Positions 1-7,351 of a stretch of 40,863 nucleotides of DNA are shown piece by piece. Under the pieces are notes generated by a model. It was not told where the DNA came from and did not search any database. It saw nothing but the letters and a program-made list of their open reading frames with translations. Each line of letters begins with the position of its first letter. The first letter of the stretch is position 1. The translations under genes and the position numbers were made by a program. Source of the DNA: a virus; the IMG/VR virus record IMGVR_UViG_3300021437_000041, positions 1-40,863 of that record; one strand, written 5' to 3'.

Positions 1-234
1 CCATGTCACGGTTGACAGGAAGCACTGGATTCCTTGTGCCTGCAGTTGTTCAAAACGCTTGGCGTCGGCGCAGTACACGGCAGGGATGATGTCCCACGCG
101 AGAGCGATTTCCAGCGCCAGCTTGTCGCCGCCTTTGGCGTCACCGACGATGAGGAGCTCGGCGCCAAGGAGCGCGCGCTCGATGAGCGCCCCATCGTCCA
201 TGTCTCGCGACGCCGTAATGACAACAACCTTCAC
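1..234 (-). CDS. SLOG-superfamily (YspA/DUF2493-like) protein, 3' end outside window
   Basis: The visible 78 residues begin with a beta-strand and a T-A-S-R-D motif, followed by a GDAKGGDKLA motif. This is the pattern of DUF2493/YspA-like SLOG proteins, a Rossmann-like nucleotide-binding family common in phages and plasmids and of uncertain role. The GTG start overlaps the stop of the upstream gene as GTGA, the usual junction in this window. The gene runs off the left edge, so the C-terminus is unseen. The family call rests on two motifs; the substrate is unknown. Confidence 0.65.
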   Translation of the reverse strand, partial: MKVVVITASRDMDDGALIERALLGAELLIVGDAKGGDKLALEIALAWDIIPAVYCADAKRFEQLQAQGIQCFLSTVTW

Positions 235-539
235 GCTCGTTGTGTCACTACCTTAGCAGGAGAGGACTCGTGTTGAACAGATCTGGCGCGAATCCCTTCT
301 TCCGCATCAACCTCTCGCTTGAGCTGCTCGATTCGAGCGTGCGCACTTTCGATCGAGCCGTATTGTCTGATGATGCGCTTGCGCGAGACGAGCTTTCTCC
401 AGCAATACATGGCAGCAATGGCGCACGGCAGACCCAGCCACGCGCGGTCGTCGCCAACGTCGTATAGATGAGCTGCCCACAATATCAGCGGGATCAATAT
501 CGCTAGGTAAATTCGTAGCAACCAAGAATCGTTCGTCAT
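231..539 (-). CDS. Small membrane protein with C-terminal coiled coil
   Basis: 102 residues. Residues about 7-26 and 34-47 are hydrophobic and likely form two membrane helices. The rest is charged with heptad-like spacing. The ATG follows a variant of the window's repeated leader (GGAAACACGCTAA), which fixes the start. It is translationally coupled to the SLOG gene. The family is not recognised; spanin-like or holin-like roles cannot be argued from sequence alone. Confidence 0.7.
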   Translation of the reverse strand: MTNDSWLLRIYLAILIPLILWAAHLYDVGDDRAWLGLPCAIAAMYCWRKLVSRKRIIRQYGSIESAHARIEQLKREVDAEEGIRARSVQHESSPAKVVTQRA

Positions 540-552
540 TTAGCGTGTTTCC
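540..552 (-). repeat. Leader repeat, variant GGAAACACGCTAA
   Basis: Copy of the conserved ribosome-binding leader directly before the ATG of the 231-539 gene. It differs by one base from GGAGACACGCTAA. Confidence 0.8.
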
Positions 553-567
553 TTTTCATACAACCAA

Positions 568-629
568 CCTCGGCCGCCACCCGTCGTTCTGTGAACAGGA
601 ACACGTTAGGAAGCGGACGGCGGCCGAGG
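568..629 (-). terminator. Intercistronic stem-loop with 11-bp perfect stem
   Basis: Arms 568-578 and 619-629 are perfect inverted repeats (CCTCGGCCGCC and its complement). The stem lies between the stop of the 664-807 gene and the leader of the 231-539 gene. There is no long T-run, so it may be a partial terminator or an RNA-processing or stability element. Confidence 0.55.
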
Positions 630-663
630 CTTTTCTCGCACGCACCATTGCGCACTTGAATCT

Positions 664-807
664 TTACGGATGCGCCACCATCGCGACGATCAGCAGCGCG
701 AACAGGATCAGCATGACGCCAATTACGTTCTTCACATGCTGCTCATGCGGAGAAATCGCTGGCGCCTCTTTCGGCTCGGGCGCCGGAGCGGATTGTGTGT
801 CTTTCAT
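664..807 (-). CDS. 47-residue single-pass membrane peptide
   Basis: The ATG is immediately preceded by the exact leader GGAGACACGCTAA. The N-terminal half is Pro/Ala/Glu-rich and the C-terminal half (about 28-45) is a strongly hydrophobic helix. The leader, the membrane segment and the fit between neighbours argue for a real gene. Function unknown. Confidence 0.6.
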   Translation of the reverse strand: MKDTQSAPAPEPKEAPAISPHEQHVKNVIGVMLILFALLIVAMVAHP

Positions 808-820
808 TTAGCGTGTCTCC
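808..820 (-). repeat. Leader repeat GGAGACACGCTAA
   Basis: Exact copy, abutting the ATG of the 664-807 gene. Confidence 0.85.
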
Positions 821-835
821 TCTTGAACTGCGTAG

Positions 836-1084
836 TCAGCGCTGCGCCAGCGCGGCGAACGCTCCAAGCGCAACCAGGATCGCGACGATGAGCCAGGTGC
901 CACCGAAGCTCGCTTTGCTTGTTGTCGCCGTTGGCGCTTTCGTGTCATTCGGCGAGCTTTTCATGTCATTCAACATGCCGGCTAAGCAGCGCTGAGTCTC
1001 TGCGCAGTGCTCGCATCCCGCGGCGATCCCCTTGGCCCGAGCCTCGTCCGCCAGTTCTCCCCAGCCCTTCTGCGTTTCGTTCAT
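836..1084 (-). CDS. Small tail-anchored membrane protein
   Basis: 82 residues. The soluble N-terminal part carries a Cys-x2-Cys and a third Cys (residues about 24-33). A hydrophobic helix at about 63-80 lies near the C-terminus, so it is likely tail-anchored. The start follows an exact leader repeat with two spacer bases. It is one of four consecutive small genes, three or four with membrane segments, at the distal end of the leftward arm. Family not recognised. Confidence 0.65.
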   Translation of the reverse strand: MNETQKGWGELADEARAKGIAAGCEHCAETQRCLAGMLNDMKSSPNDTKAPTATTSKASFGGTWLIVAILVALGAFAALAQR

Positions 1085-1086
1085 GG

Positions 1087-1099
1087 TTAGCGTGTCTCC
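1087..1099 (-). repeat. Leader repeat GGAGACACGCTAA
   Basis: Exact copy upstream of the 836-1084 gene. A GCAGC stem-loop (1105-1119) lies just 5' of it on the minus strand. Confidence 0.85.
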
Positions 1100-1104
1100 T
1101 TTAT

Positions 1105-1119
1105 GCAGCTGATGGCTGC
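1105..1119 (-). other. Small stem-loop upstream of leader repeat
   Basis: GCAGC-N5-GCTGC inverted repeat between the preceding stop and the leader repeat. The same arrangement recurs at 20420-20434 and 19191-19205. Confidence 0.5.
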
Positions 1120-1120
1120 G

Positions 1121-1354
1121 TTACTTGTCTGTCGGCATCCAGTTGGCCGGCGCGGGTTGCCTGGTTCCAGGGATAGCTCGCGGGTTGTCTGGTCCGCGGT
1201 ACTGCGTGCCATCTGGGTTGTATGCCGGATATTTGTCATAGAAGGCTTCAGGGTCGCTGTTGATCTTGGGACGAGGACGAAACCCTTTGAACACAGCGAC
1301 GGCGACTACCACCAGCAAGGCTAGTGCTAGCAGCGCGATGATGGGGTCATGCAT
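1121..1354 (-). CDS. N-terminally anchored membrane protein
   Basis: 77 residues. The N-terminus is a 19-residue hydrophobic helix. It is followed by a basic stretch and a Pro/Tyr/Asn-rich soluble tail. The start is set by an exact leader repeat two bases upstream. Function unknown. Confidence 0.65.
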   Translation of the reverse strand: MHDPIIALLALALLVVVAVAVFKGFRPRPKINSDPEAFYDKYPAYNPDGTQYRGPDNPRAIPGTRQPAPANWMPTDK

Positions 1355-1356
1355 GA

Positions 1357-1369
1357 TTAGCGTGTCTCC
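1357..1369 (-). repeat. Leader repeat GGAGACACGCTAA
   Basis: Exact copy upstream of the 1121-1354 gene. Confidence 0.85.
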
Positions 1370-1388
1370 TTGTTGTTTGACTGTTACG

Positions 1389-1961
1389 TCAGGTCGTGAT
1401 CTTGAAGTCCCGCACGGCGGCGATTCGCGCGGACAGCATGTTCCACGGAACCTCGCGCGTGTCTGGATGGCGCTCGATCAGGAACTGCAGGTCACGCCAG
1501 AAGCGCTCTAGCTCAACCTCGCGCTCGCGGAAGAGCTTCAGCTCGGCGGCGGTGGGGCCGTAGTCGCCCTCGCCGATCGACTTGCGGATCAACTCGTTCT
1601 CGGCGCGCAGCTCCCTGATCTCTGCGTTGGCGTTCTCGCACCCGCGACGCCGGTCGGCCTTCACGTGTTCCAGTTCGGCCCGCAGCCGCTCGATCTCGGC
1701 CTCGGACTTAGCAAGGCGAGTGCGTCCCGAGTACGGCATTGGTTTCCCCTCGTAGTCGAGCAGTGCTCGCTCGGCGCTAACCGCTCGCTCGCGCCAGGCT
1801 TTCTCGTTCGGCGTTTCTTCGAACTGCGGCGCAGGCTTCAGCGCGCGCACAGCTTCGAGGATCTGCTTGAGCACAGCGAGCGCTTCCGCCGACTCGGCGT
1901 TCGCGTTGTTCTCGTCTCGCCTCATCTGCGCTAGGTAATCGTCAAGCGAGGTCTTATTCAC
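1389..1961 (-). CDS. Coiled-coil protein, function unknown
   Basis: 190 residues, highly charged (Glu/Arg/Ala). Heptad spacing from about residue 60 to 165 predicts a long coiled coil. There are no Cys clusters or catalytic motifs. The ATG is preceded by a purine-rich GGAGTGGAG. Comparable coiled-coil proteins lie at 16682, 31242 and 35167, so this element encodes several; they need not be homologous. Confidence 0.65.
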   Translation of the reverse strand: MNKTSLDDYLAQMRRDENNANAESAEALAVLKQILEAVRALKPAPQFEETPNEKAWRERAVSAERALLDYEGKPMPYSGRTRLAKSEAEIERLRAELEHVKADRRRGCENANAEIRELRAENELIRKSIGEGDYGPTAAELKLFREREVELERFWRDLQFLIERHPDTREVPWNMLSARIAAVRDFKITT

Positions 1962-2010
1962 GGCTCCACTCCGGTGTTGTCATTCATGATTCGCGGACCT
2001 TTTGATGGCT

Positions 2011-2024
2011 ATTTGATGCGGTCG
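2011..2024. repeat. 14-bp direct repeat, copy 1 (candidate integrase arm site)
   Basis: ATTTGATGCGGTCG, found again at 2180-2193 inside the 3' end of the integrase gene. Direct repeats beside int are typical of attP arm sites, but no core site could be identified. Confidence 0.35.
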
Positions 2025-2104
2025 GAATGACCGGCTACAAGCACTTGGAAAGGCTTAGAAAAATCCTGTGTTTCCATACCGCGACGAAAACGGAAGTTGA
2101 ACGC

Positions 2105-3277
2105 TCAGCCAGGGATTACGCTGCCTTTCTCCAATGATTCCGTGTCCGTCCCACCGTCGCGACCTGAAGTATTTGGAGCATTTGATGCGGTCGTTGTTGC
2201 AGATGTGATGGAGCTGATGGAATTCGATCCGGACTGCATCAAACCGCCTTTTTGCTTGATGCGCTTGGTTGCGGCGAGCGCCTCCCGCATCGCTTCAGTC
2301 ATCGTGTGCGTCTGCGTATAGGTCTGCTCTTGCATGCGCGCGCTGTTGCCTTGGATCGCGCCGCGTAGCTCGGCGTCCACGCCGGCCGCGCGTAGGCGTC
2401 GGCTGGCTGTGCCGCGGATGTCGTTGGGGTGCCGGCGCGGGATGCCCGCGCGCTTGCAAGTCGAGACGACGATGGCGTAGATGCGCCGCCCGGTGACGTT
2501 GGGAAAGCCCTTCCACTCGCCGCGTGCGCGAACGACCTGCATCTCCTCGAACAGCTCGTCCGGAATCGGGATCTCGCGCTTCGAATTTTCGGTCTTGGTG
2601 CCAAGGATCCACATCGTCTGCTTCTCCCAGCTGATCTCGCCGATCTTGCCAACTTCGCTGCGACGCGGACCGAGCGTGAGCAGGAGCAGGATCGTCAGCT
2701 TGTGCTTGGGCGTCGCGGCGAGCAGGAACTTCCGTTGCTCCTCTTCGGACAGTGGCTCCTGCGGTTTTGACTTGCCCTTGAGTTTCGGCGGGTCCGGCCG
2801 TGCCAGGCCAAGCTTTCGCATCGCTTGGCCAAGCACGCCAAACTCCTGTTTCACGGTCACGACGCATCGTTTCTTGAGCGCCTCGGCTGCATAGTCTACG
2901 AGCTGGCGCGGCTCGGTGAGCGTGGTCAGGTCGAAGTCTGGGCCGAAGAACTGCGTAAGGTTTCGGCCCATGAAAAACGTCTTGCTCAGCGCGTCGAGCC
3001 CGCAGCCTTCGACTTCCTGCGCGGCCATCACCGCTTCGAGGCCCTTTCGGAGCGTCTTTTCAGGCTTTCCTTTTCGAACATCGCGGCCAGCCGTAGCGCG
3101 GCTTTGCTCTTGCCAGTAGGCGGCGACGGCTGCGCGCTCGCTGGCTGGAGTGCCGTCTGCTCGGATGTGGAGGGCGCGCTGTTTTCGTTCGCCGTCTCCG
3201 GTTTTGACGTAGCAGATGTAGCGTCCGGCTCGGATGTGGATGGGCAATCCGTTGAGCCCACTGCTGCGCTTTGGCAT
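2105..3277 (-). CDS. int: Tyrosine recombinase / phage integrase
   Basis: 390 residues from the ATG at 3277, which follows GGAG at good spacing; an upstream in-frame extension exists but lacks support. The N-terminal region (about 13-60) resembles an arm-binding domain. A core-binding helical domain spans about 75-160 and the catalytic domain about 175-340. Visible catalytic residues are Arg206 (G-P-R-R-S-E), Lys228 (T-K-T-E), Arg288 (N-D-I-R) and Tyr320 (Q-T-Y-T-Q). The two usual histidines appear as Asn285 and Asn311. The last roughly 45 residues are Ser/Thr/Gly-rich. The family call is firm; site choice is unknown. Confidence 0.9.
   Translation of the reverse strand: MPKRSSGLNGLPIHIRAGRYICYVKTGDGERKQRALHIRADGTPASERAAVAAYWQEQSRATAGRDVRKGKPEKTLRKGLEAVMAAQEVEGCGLDALSKTFFMGRNLTQFFGPDFDLTTLTEPRQLVDYAAEALKKRCVVTVKQEFGVLGQAMRKLGLARPDPPKLKGKSKPQEPLSEEEQRKFLLAATPKHKLTILLLLTLGPRRSEVGKIGEISWEKQTMWILGTKTENSKREIPIPDELFEEMQVVRARGEWKGFPNVTGRRIYAIVVSTCKRAGIPRRHPNDIRGTASRRLRAAGVDAELRGAIQGNSARMQEQTYTQTHTMTEAMREALAATKRIKQKGGLMQSGSNSISSITSATTTASNAPNTSGRDGGTDTESLEKGSVIPG
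2180..2193. repeat. 14-bp direct repeat, copy 2
   Basis: Identical to 2011-2024, 169 bp away, within the last codons of the integrase. Chance or an arm-type binding site. Confidence 0.35.
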
Positions 3278-3486
3278 CGTTGGTTCTCCATTTCGTGTTG
3301 CTTCCGAAGAAAGTCGATCAGTGCTTTCTCGGACACGCGCCAGCCTAGCCCCGGCTTCTTCTCGCCGCCCAGCTGTCGCATGATGAAAATGGCTGCAGGG
3401 CGCGCGCATCCCAGCGCCTCGCCGACCACGCGCGGGCCGACGAGACGCAAACGGGATACCGCTCGAATGGAAGCGACTTCACTCAC
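3028..3486 (-). CDS. Small helix-turn-helix protein, possible excisionase or directionality factor
   Basis: 152 residues from a GTG that overlaps the preceding stop (GTGA). The first 70 residues resemble a winged-HTH: a G-x-R-V-V-G-E-A-L helix, then G-W-R-V-S-E-K-A-L-I-D-F-L, a pattern common in excisionase-like proteins. The remainder is Ser/Thr/Pro/Ala-rich and overlaps the integrase start out of frame by about 250 bp. Position directly before int supports an excisionase-like role, as inference only. Confidence 0.55.
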   Translation of the reverse strand: MSEVASIRAVSRLRLVGPRVVGEALGCARPAAIFIMRQLGGEKKPGLGWRVSEKALIDFLRKQHEMENQRCQSAAVGSTDCPSTSEPDATSATSKPETANENSAPSTSEQTALQPASAQPSPPTGKSKAALRLAAMFEKESLKRRSERASKR

Positions 3487-3677
3487 GGCATCGGCTCCAC
3501 GCGCGGCGTAAGGAGCGCGTCGATGTGCTCTTTGAGCAAACGGATCTGGTTGCTCGACAGGTCAGCCGAAGCGATACCTCTCTGCCCGTGCTGGATGGTG
3601 ATGCGCATCTCCTGCGAGTGCCGGTCGGAGATGATGTCCAGGTAGTAGCCTAGCCCATGGAGGTCGAGCTTCATCAT
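3483..3677 (-). CDS. Small protein, function unknown
   Basis: 64 residues. The ATG overlaps the preceding stop (ATGA). The sequence alternates basic and hydrophobic residues and ends in a helical stretch (about 45-58). It is translationally coupled within the leftward operon. No family recognised. Confidence 0.65.
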   Translation of the reverse strand: MMKLDLHGLGYYLDIISDRHSQEMRITIQHGQRGIASADLSSNQIRLLKEHIDALLTPRVEPMP

Positions 3678-3928
3678 GACTTGAACTCCGCGAGCTTGCG
3701 GCACGCCGTCTCCAGCTCATCCTGGGCGTTCGTCCACTCCGGATAGCTCGAGTTGGTCTTGTTTATCGCGGCGAGCGTTTGTGTTAGCCGGATGACTTCC
3801 TCCACGAGCGGCTCGCGCGCTTCTAGCTCCTCCACGCGATTCTGCGCGCAGGGGTCGCAATAGCCGGTGGGCTCACCACCTTCGCGCACGTCGTAGATGG
3901 CGTTGCAGATTTTGCAATCGTCGGTCAT
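3674..3928 (-). CDS. Small zinc-ribbon-like protein with helical tail
   Basis: 84 residues. Two Cys pairs (C-K-I-C near residue 5 and C-D-P-C near residue 24) suggest one zinc-binding knuckle. A Glu-rich helix follows. The ATG at 3928 overlaps the stop of the 3925-4020 gene (ATGA), which favours it over the upstream in-frame ATG at 3940. Confidence 0.65.
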   Translation of the reverse strand: MTDDCKICNAIYDVREGGEPTGYCDPCAQNRVEELEAREPLVEEVIRLTQTLAAINKTNSSYPEWTNAQDELETACRKLAEFKS

Positions 3929-4020
3929 GGCCGACTCCAAGCCATCAGAAAGCCAGCCAGCGAAAACAGCCCGACCACGACGATCTCCAAGTGATCTCGG
4001 ATGAAGGCGTCCATGCTCAT
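3925..4020 (-). CDS. 31-residue membrane peptide
   Basis: A short charged N-terminus is followed by a hydrophobic helix (about 12-28) and S-R-P at the end. It is coupled by ATGA overlaps at both ends (4017-4020 and 3925-3928), which is the main argument that it is translated. Function unknown. Confidence 0.5.
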   Translation of the reverse strand: MSMDAFIRDHLEIVVVGLFSLAGFLMAWSRP

Positions 4021-4184
4021 CGTCCTGGACTCCCGCCGTAGCCGGTCATGCCCTTGAGCGCATCGAGTTGGCGACGTAGGTGCTCGACAATCACAACCAA
4101 CCTGTTGACCAGGTCGGTCAGCTGAACAACGCCTGTCTCCAGCGTTTGTAAGCGCTCCTCGGTGGTCTTGCCGGCGCCGCTCAT
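4017..4184 (-). CDS. Small coiled-coil protein
   Basis: 55 residues. An amphipathic heptad region covers about 8-45, ending in a Gly-rich tail. Its ATG overlaps the stop of the 4181-4480 gene and its stop overlaps the next ATG. Unrecognised. Confidence 0.6.
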   Translation of the reverse strand: MSGAGKTTEERLQTLETGVVQLTDLVNRLVVIVEHLRRQLDALKGMTGYGGSPGR

Positions 4185-4480
4185 CGCAGCATCTCCAGCT
4201 CACGATGGAGCTCGTCCATCAGCTCTTCGCCGCGCTTGTCGCCCACGCGCAGGCAGTCCACCGACTTTTGCCGCACGTGATCGAGCATGCGGCTGATAGC
4301 GGCGTCCGTCTTGTCCTCCTCGTAATCGTCGTCCTGGGCGTCGAGGTAGTCGGACACCGCGTGCGCGAGCGTAACCTTGGGCGGCTCGGGTTCCTTGTAC
4401 GCGATCTTAAGCGGAGGCTTCGGCGCTGGCGCTTCGTCACGCCCACGACGCGCGCTCGGGCGCTTCTTTGGTGCGGTCAT
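4181..4480 (-). CDS. Hypothetical protein, basic N-terminus and acidic helical C-terminus
   Basis: 99 residues. The first 35 are Lys/Arg/Pro-rich and probably disordered. Residues 40-99 are helical with an Asp/Glu-rich patch (D-D-D-Y-E-E-D). It is coupled by ATGA overlaps on both sides. No family recognised. Confidence 0.65.
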   Translation of the reverse strand: MTAPKKRPSARRGRDEAPAPKPPLKIAYKEPEPPKVTLAHAVSDYLDAQDDDYEEDKTDAAISRMLDHVRQKSVDCLRVGDKRGEELMDELHRELEMLR

Positions 4481-4812
4481 TTGAGGTGGTCGCCTTTCTC
4501 GATGGCGTCGGCTTCGTCGTGCAGCACGCCGTATCCATGCTTATCGCTGTCGAATAGCTCAGCTTGCTTCCGTAAGTGCTTCACGACCGCGGCGCGCTCG
4601 GTGTCGCGCTCCTCCGACTTTGGGTAAGCAAGGTTGGCGATCTCGCGTGCGTACTTGACGAGCTCTGCCTGCTTGGGCGGATCGCGGTGCTGAATCGGCG
4701 CGGTCGCGTAGACGATCTGTTTCAGCATTTCGAGGAACACCTCGTGATGTCGTTGCGCGCGCAGAACTTCGGAGTCTTCGGAGCCGCAGCTCTCGCAGTA
4801 GGTTAGACTCAC
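4477..4812 (-). CDS. Hypothetical protein with N-terminal CxxC
   Basis: 111 residues, with C-E-S-C at residues 7-10 and the rest helical and charged. It overlaps the Gp157-like gene's stop by ATGA. The lone CxxC is not enough to call a zinc site. Likely an accessory protein of the recombination arm, by position only. Confidence 0.65.
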   Translation of the reverse strand: MSLTYCESCGSEDSEVLRAQRHHEVFLEMLKQIVYATAPIQHRDPPKQAELVKYAREIANLAYPKSEERDTERAAVVKHLRKQAELFDSDKHGYGVLHDEADAIEKGDHLK

Positions 4813-5420
4813 AGCACCAAGCTCCGGCTGATGACGACATCGGCGCCCTTGGGCATCTCGGCGAGGGCGAGCTCGTGAGCTTTCCTCTTGGCGGCAGCGA
4901 CTGCAGCCGCGTCCTTCTTGTTCACGTTCGGGTCGAGATGCTTCTTGACCGCATCACGGTAGAACGCGATGAGAGCGGCCTTCTTGGCACTCTTTTCCGT
5001 TTTGACGTACTCCGCGGGCGCGCTCTCAACCCACCTGTCCTCTTCGGTGATTTTGACTGTGGGGCTCTCAAGGAAGTAGACCTTTCCGATGCGCGTCTTG
5101 ATCTCCGACAAGCCGGCGCGGTCCATCCCTTCAGCCAGCCACTGCGTGAGCTTCTCGGCGTGCGTCTCTTCGCGCTTGCACCAGCGCGCGTACTTCTGCG
5201 ATTCGGAGCGGTAGAACTCCGCGCGCGATTCGAGCATTGCCTTGATGCGTTTGTACGCTTCAGCCTTTTCCTCGATGCTGAGGAGCGCGAGCTCTACCTC
5301 CTCGGTGAACTCCCCGTCTGCTTCAACGATGAGCTCGAGGAACTCGTCCACGCGCTCGTTGAGCGTCTTCGGCTTCTCGGGCGGCGGCGCAACGTCGTTC
5401 TGTGCCATGGCGGTTTGCAT
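4809..5420 (-). CDS. Siphovirus Gp157-like protein
   Basis: 203 residues with the layout of the Gp157 family: L-N-E-R-V-D-E-F-L-E-L-I near residue 20, an E-E-K-A-E-A-Y-K helix, a long helical bundle, then a beta-rich segment (G-K-V-Y-F-L-E-S-P-T-V-K) and P-A-E-Y-V-K. The family is common beside phage single-strand annealing and recombination genes; its biochemical role is not settled. The leader repeat abuts the ATG. The C-terminus departs from the usual family ending. It sits next to the phage RecA-like ATPase, as in many phage recombination modules. Confidence 0.8.
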   Translation of the reverse strand: MQTAMAQNDVAPPPEKPKTLNERVDEFLELIVEADGEFTEEVELALLSIEEKAEAYKRIKAMLESRAEFYRSESQKYARWCKREETHAEKLTQWLAEGMDRAGLSEIKTRIGKVYFLESPTVKITEEDRWVESAPAEYVKTEKSAKKAALIAFYRDAVKKHLDPNVNKKDAAAVAAAKRKAHELALAEMPKGADVVISRSLVL

Positions 5421-5433
5421 TTAGCGTGTCTCC
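5421..5433 (-). repeat. Leader repeat GGAGACACGCTAA, also encoding the end of the ATPase
   Basis: Exact copy. In the frame of the upstream ATPase gene it reads GAG-ACA-CGC-TAA and supplies that protein's last three residues and stop. Confidence 0.85.
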
Positions 5434-7010
5434 TGTTGAACGGTCTTTCCGGTCGCAGCTGCGAGCTGCGTGTCGAGATCCTTGGTGGCGCGTTTTCCGA
5501 GGCGCGTGCGCGCGGTGCGCTTGGGCAGGTCTTGGCTGTCCATCCACGCTTTCAGGTCCTCTTCGGTCGCGTTGGGCGGAGCGGCGCTTGGTGCACGCGC
5601 CTCGGACTCCGGTGCGGCCCCGGAAGCTGGCGGCGGGAGCGGTGGCTCGGAGAGAGCCTTCTCCGCTTCCTCGGCTTCTGCCTCGGCCTCTGCGGCCAGA
5701 AGCTTCCCGAGCGCGCGTCTCGCGGCGAGCATGTAGAAGTGCGCCCGCTCTGCCTGCTCCCGCCCGCGCAGCGCTTCCTTTTCTAGGTTCGCGATGTGCA
5801 CAGCAAGCTTGGTCGCGTCGAGCGCGCGGATGTCGCGGGGCTCGGAGTCCGGGTTCTCGTGGAAGTAGTCGCGGTAATACTTCTCAGCGATGGGGGATGC
5901 TTCGCCGTCGTTCGGGAGCGCACCCGTATGGTCCGGGTTCTTCTTCTGGACCCAGTAGGTAGCCTTCTCGATGTATTCGAGAATCGCAAGCGCACTCTTC
6001 GATCCAGGCTGCACCTCCGAGAGGAGCTCACGCATTGATTGCTTGCAGAGCAGCACGACGCTGAACGGCGCTTCGCTCATGAGCGTGCCCGCCCACTGCC
6101 CATTGTCATACGGCCATCGAGGGTGGAAACGGTCCCTTGCGTGAGGGTCTTCCGGGGCCTTCTCTTGCGCCGGTGCGGCATTCGTATTCGTCGGCTCGGG
6201 TTTTGGCTGCGCCGTGCCGTTGTTCGCGCGGTGGTCGTTCTGCCAGTCGTGTTGCGGGGCTGGGACTGGTGCACCGGTTGGCGCTGGCTGCTGTGGCTCG
6301 CCATCGCTGAGCCACGCTGCGATCTGTTGGCCGAGCTTCACGCCGGGCTTGTTCACGACCAGGCCATCGAGCGCCGTGCAGCGCGTCTTGGTGACCATCA
6401 GATCATGGTCGAGCGTGATGTCCGCAACGATGTCGAACTCGTACTCCATGCCGTCGCGCTGGACGGGCGCGAGACCCACGCGCCTAGGCTGCTTCGTGGT
6501 CTTCCCGCCACGCGTGACCTCTTCCAGCACGTACTCGGTCTTCGTGCGTAGAGTCGCGATGAGGTGGCACTTGCAGCGCACCAACGCGTCCACAAGCTCG
6601 TTGTGCTGCGGCGTCACGTCTCGCCACGCCATGTAGGAATTGCCGCTCTGCGAGCGCTTGGCGGCGTTGTCGACCTGCTCGAGCGCGCCGCCTTTCCCCG
6701 ACCACGCGTGAGTAAGCGAGTCGACGATCAGCACGTCGTAGCCGGCATCCTCCGCGGCGTGGATGGCCGCGACGTAGGTCATCGGGGAGAATGACTCGAG
6801 CTCGAGTACGTCGAAATCCACGCCGTCGTCACCCGCGTACTTCGAGGCGCTGCCATGCTCCGTATCGATCACGGCAATCTTTTTGCCTAGGCCCAGTGCC
6901 ATGAGCTGTGCGCTCTTGGACTTCCCGCTGCCGCTCGGCCCCATGAGCGCGATGCGGGCCTTGGCGGTCTTCTTGCTCGCCTTCTTGAAGGCGAATGCCG
7001 GCGCGTTCAT
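5421..7010 (-). CDS. Phage RecA-fold ATPase (AAA_24 / Sak4-like) with long C-terminal extension
   Basis: 529 residues. Walker A is G-P-S-G-S-G-K-S at 24-31. A Walker B strand (D-V-L-I-V-D-S-L) lies near residue 96. A G-N-S-Y-M-A-W segment and a following sensor-like strand match phage ATP-binding proteins of the Sak4/AAA_24 group, which assist single-strand annealing and recombination. The ATPase core ends near 245. The rest is Pro/Ala/Glu-rich linkers around a helical region and is longer than usual. It lies upstream of the Gp157-like gene and overlaps the 7007-7351 gene by ATGA. The exact recombination role is inferred. Confidence 0.8.
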   Translation of the reverse strand: MNAPAFAFKKASKKTAKARIALMGPSGSGKSKSAQLMALGLGKKIAVIDTEHGSASKYAGDDGVDFDVLELESFSPMTYVAAIHAAEDAGYDVLIVDSLTHAWSGKGGALEQVDNAAKRSQSGNSYMAWRDVTPQHNELVDALVRCKCHLIATLRTKTEYVLEEVTRGGKTTKQPRRVGLAPVQRDGMEYEFDIVADITLDHDLMVTKTRCTALDGLVVNKPGVKLGQQIAAWLSDGEPQQPAPTGAPVPAPQHDWQNDHRANNGTAQPKPEPTNTNAAPAQEKAPEDPHARDRFHPRWPYDNGQWAGTLMSEAPFSVVLLCKQSMRELLSEVQPGSKSALAILEYIEKATYWVQKKNPDHTGALPNDGEASPIAEKYYRDYFHENPDSEPRDIRALDATKLAVHIANLEKEALRGREQAERAHFYMLAARRALGKLLAAEAEAEAEEAEKALSEPPLPPPASGAAPESEARAPSAAPPNATEEDLKAWMDSQDLPKRTARTRLGKRATKDLDTQLAAATGKTVQQETR

Positions 7011-7351
7011 GAGGCCCTCCGGGTATACGTCCCGCGTGGGCGGCCAATGTCAGAGCGTTCTTTGCGGTTGCGGCGCTGGCGACGCTTCGCCGCCTCCGCC
7101 GAGATGCGAGCTTTCTCAGCGTCGCGTGAGGCGTGCTGGAGTATCTCAGCGTCCATACGCGAGATGACATCCTCGAGCGCATGCACCTCGGCCTTCTTGA
7201 TGTAGAGCTCGACTGCGTACTCGAGAGCTGGCAGGGAGAAAGCCTCGATGGTCTCCCTCTCGTTGCGCTCGTGGATTTCTTCGCTGGTCCCGTCCGAGTC
7301 TCCGGGGATGTAGGGCTCTTCAGGGGGGTTGATGCTGTTATGGCCTGTCAT
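7007..7351 (-). CDS. First gene of the leftward arm, hypothetical basic protein
   Basis: 114 residues. The N-terminus is acidic and polar, the middle helical, and the C-terminus strongly basic (R-R-Q-R-R-N-R-K-E-R), suggesting nucleic-acid binding. GGAG lies upstream of the ATG. It is the promoter-proximal gene of the operon running left from the regulatory region. No family recognised. Confidence 0.65.
   Translation of the reverse strand: MTGHNSINPPEEPYIPGDSDGTSEEIHERNERETIEAFSLPALEYAVELYIKKAEVHALEDVISRMDAEILQHASRDAEKARISAEAAKRRQRRNRKERSDIGRPRGTYTRRAS

Noticed and set aside
4875-5786. 303-codon plus-strand frame opposite Gp157-like and ATPase genes
   Set aside because: Antisense to two recognised genes; Leu/Arg/Gly-rich shadow.
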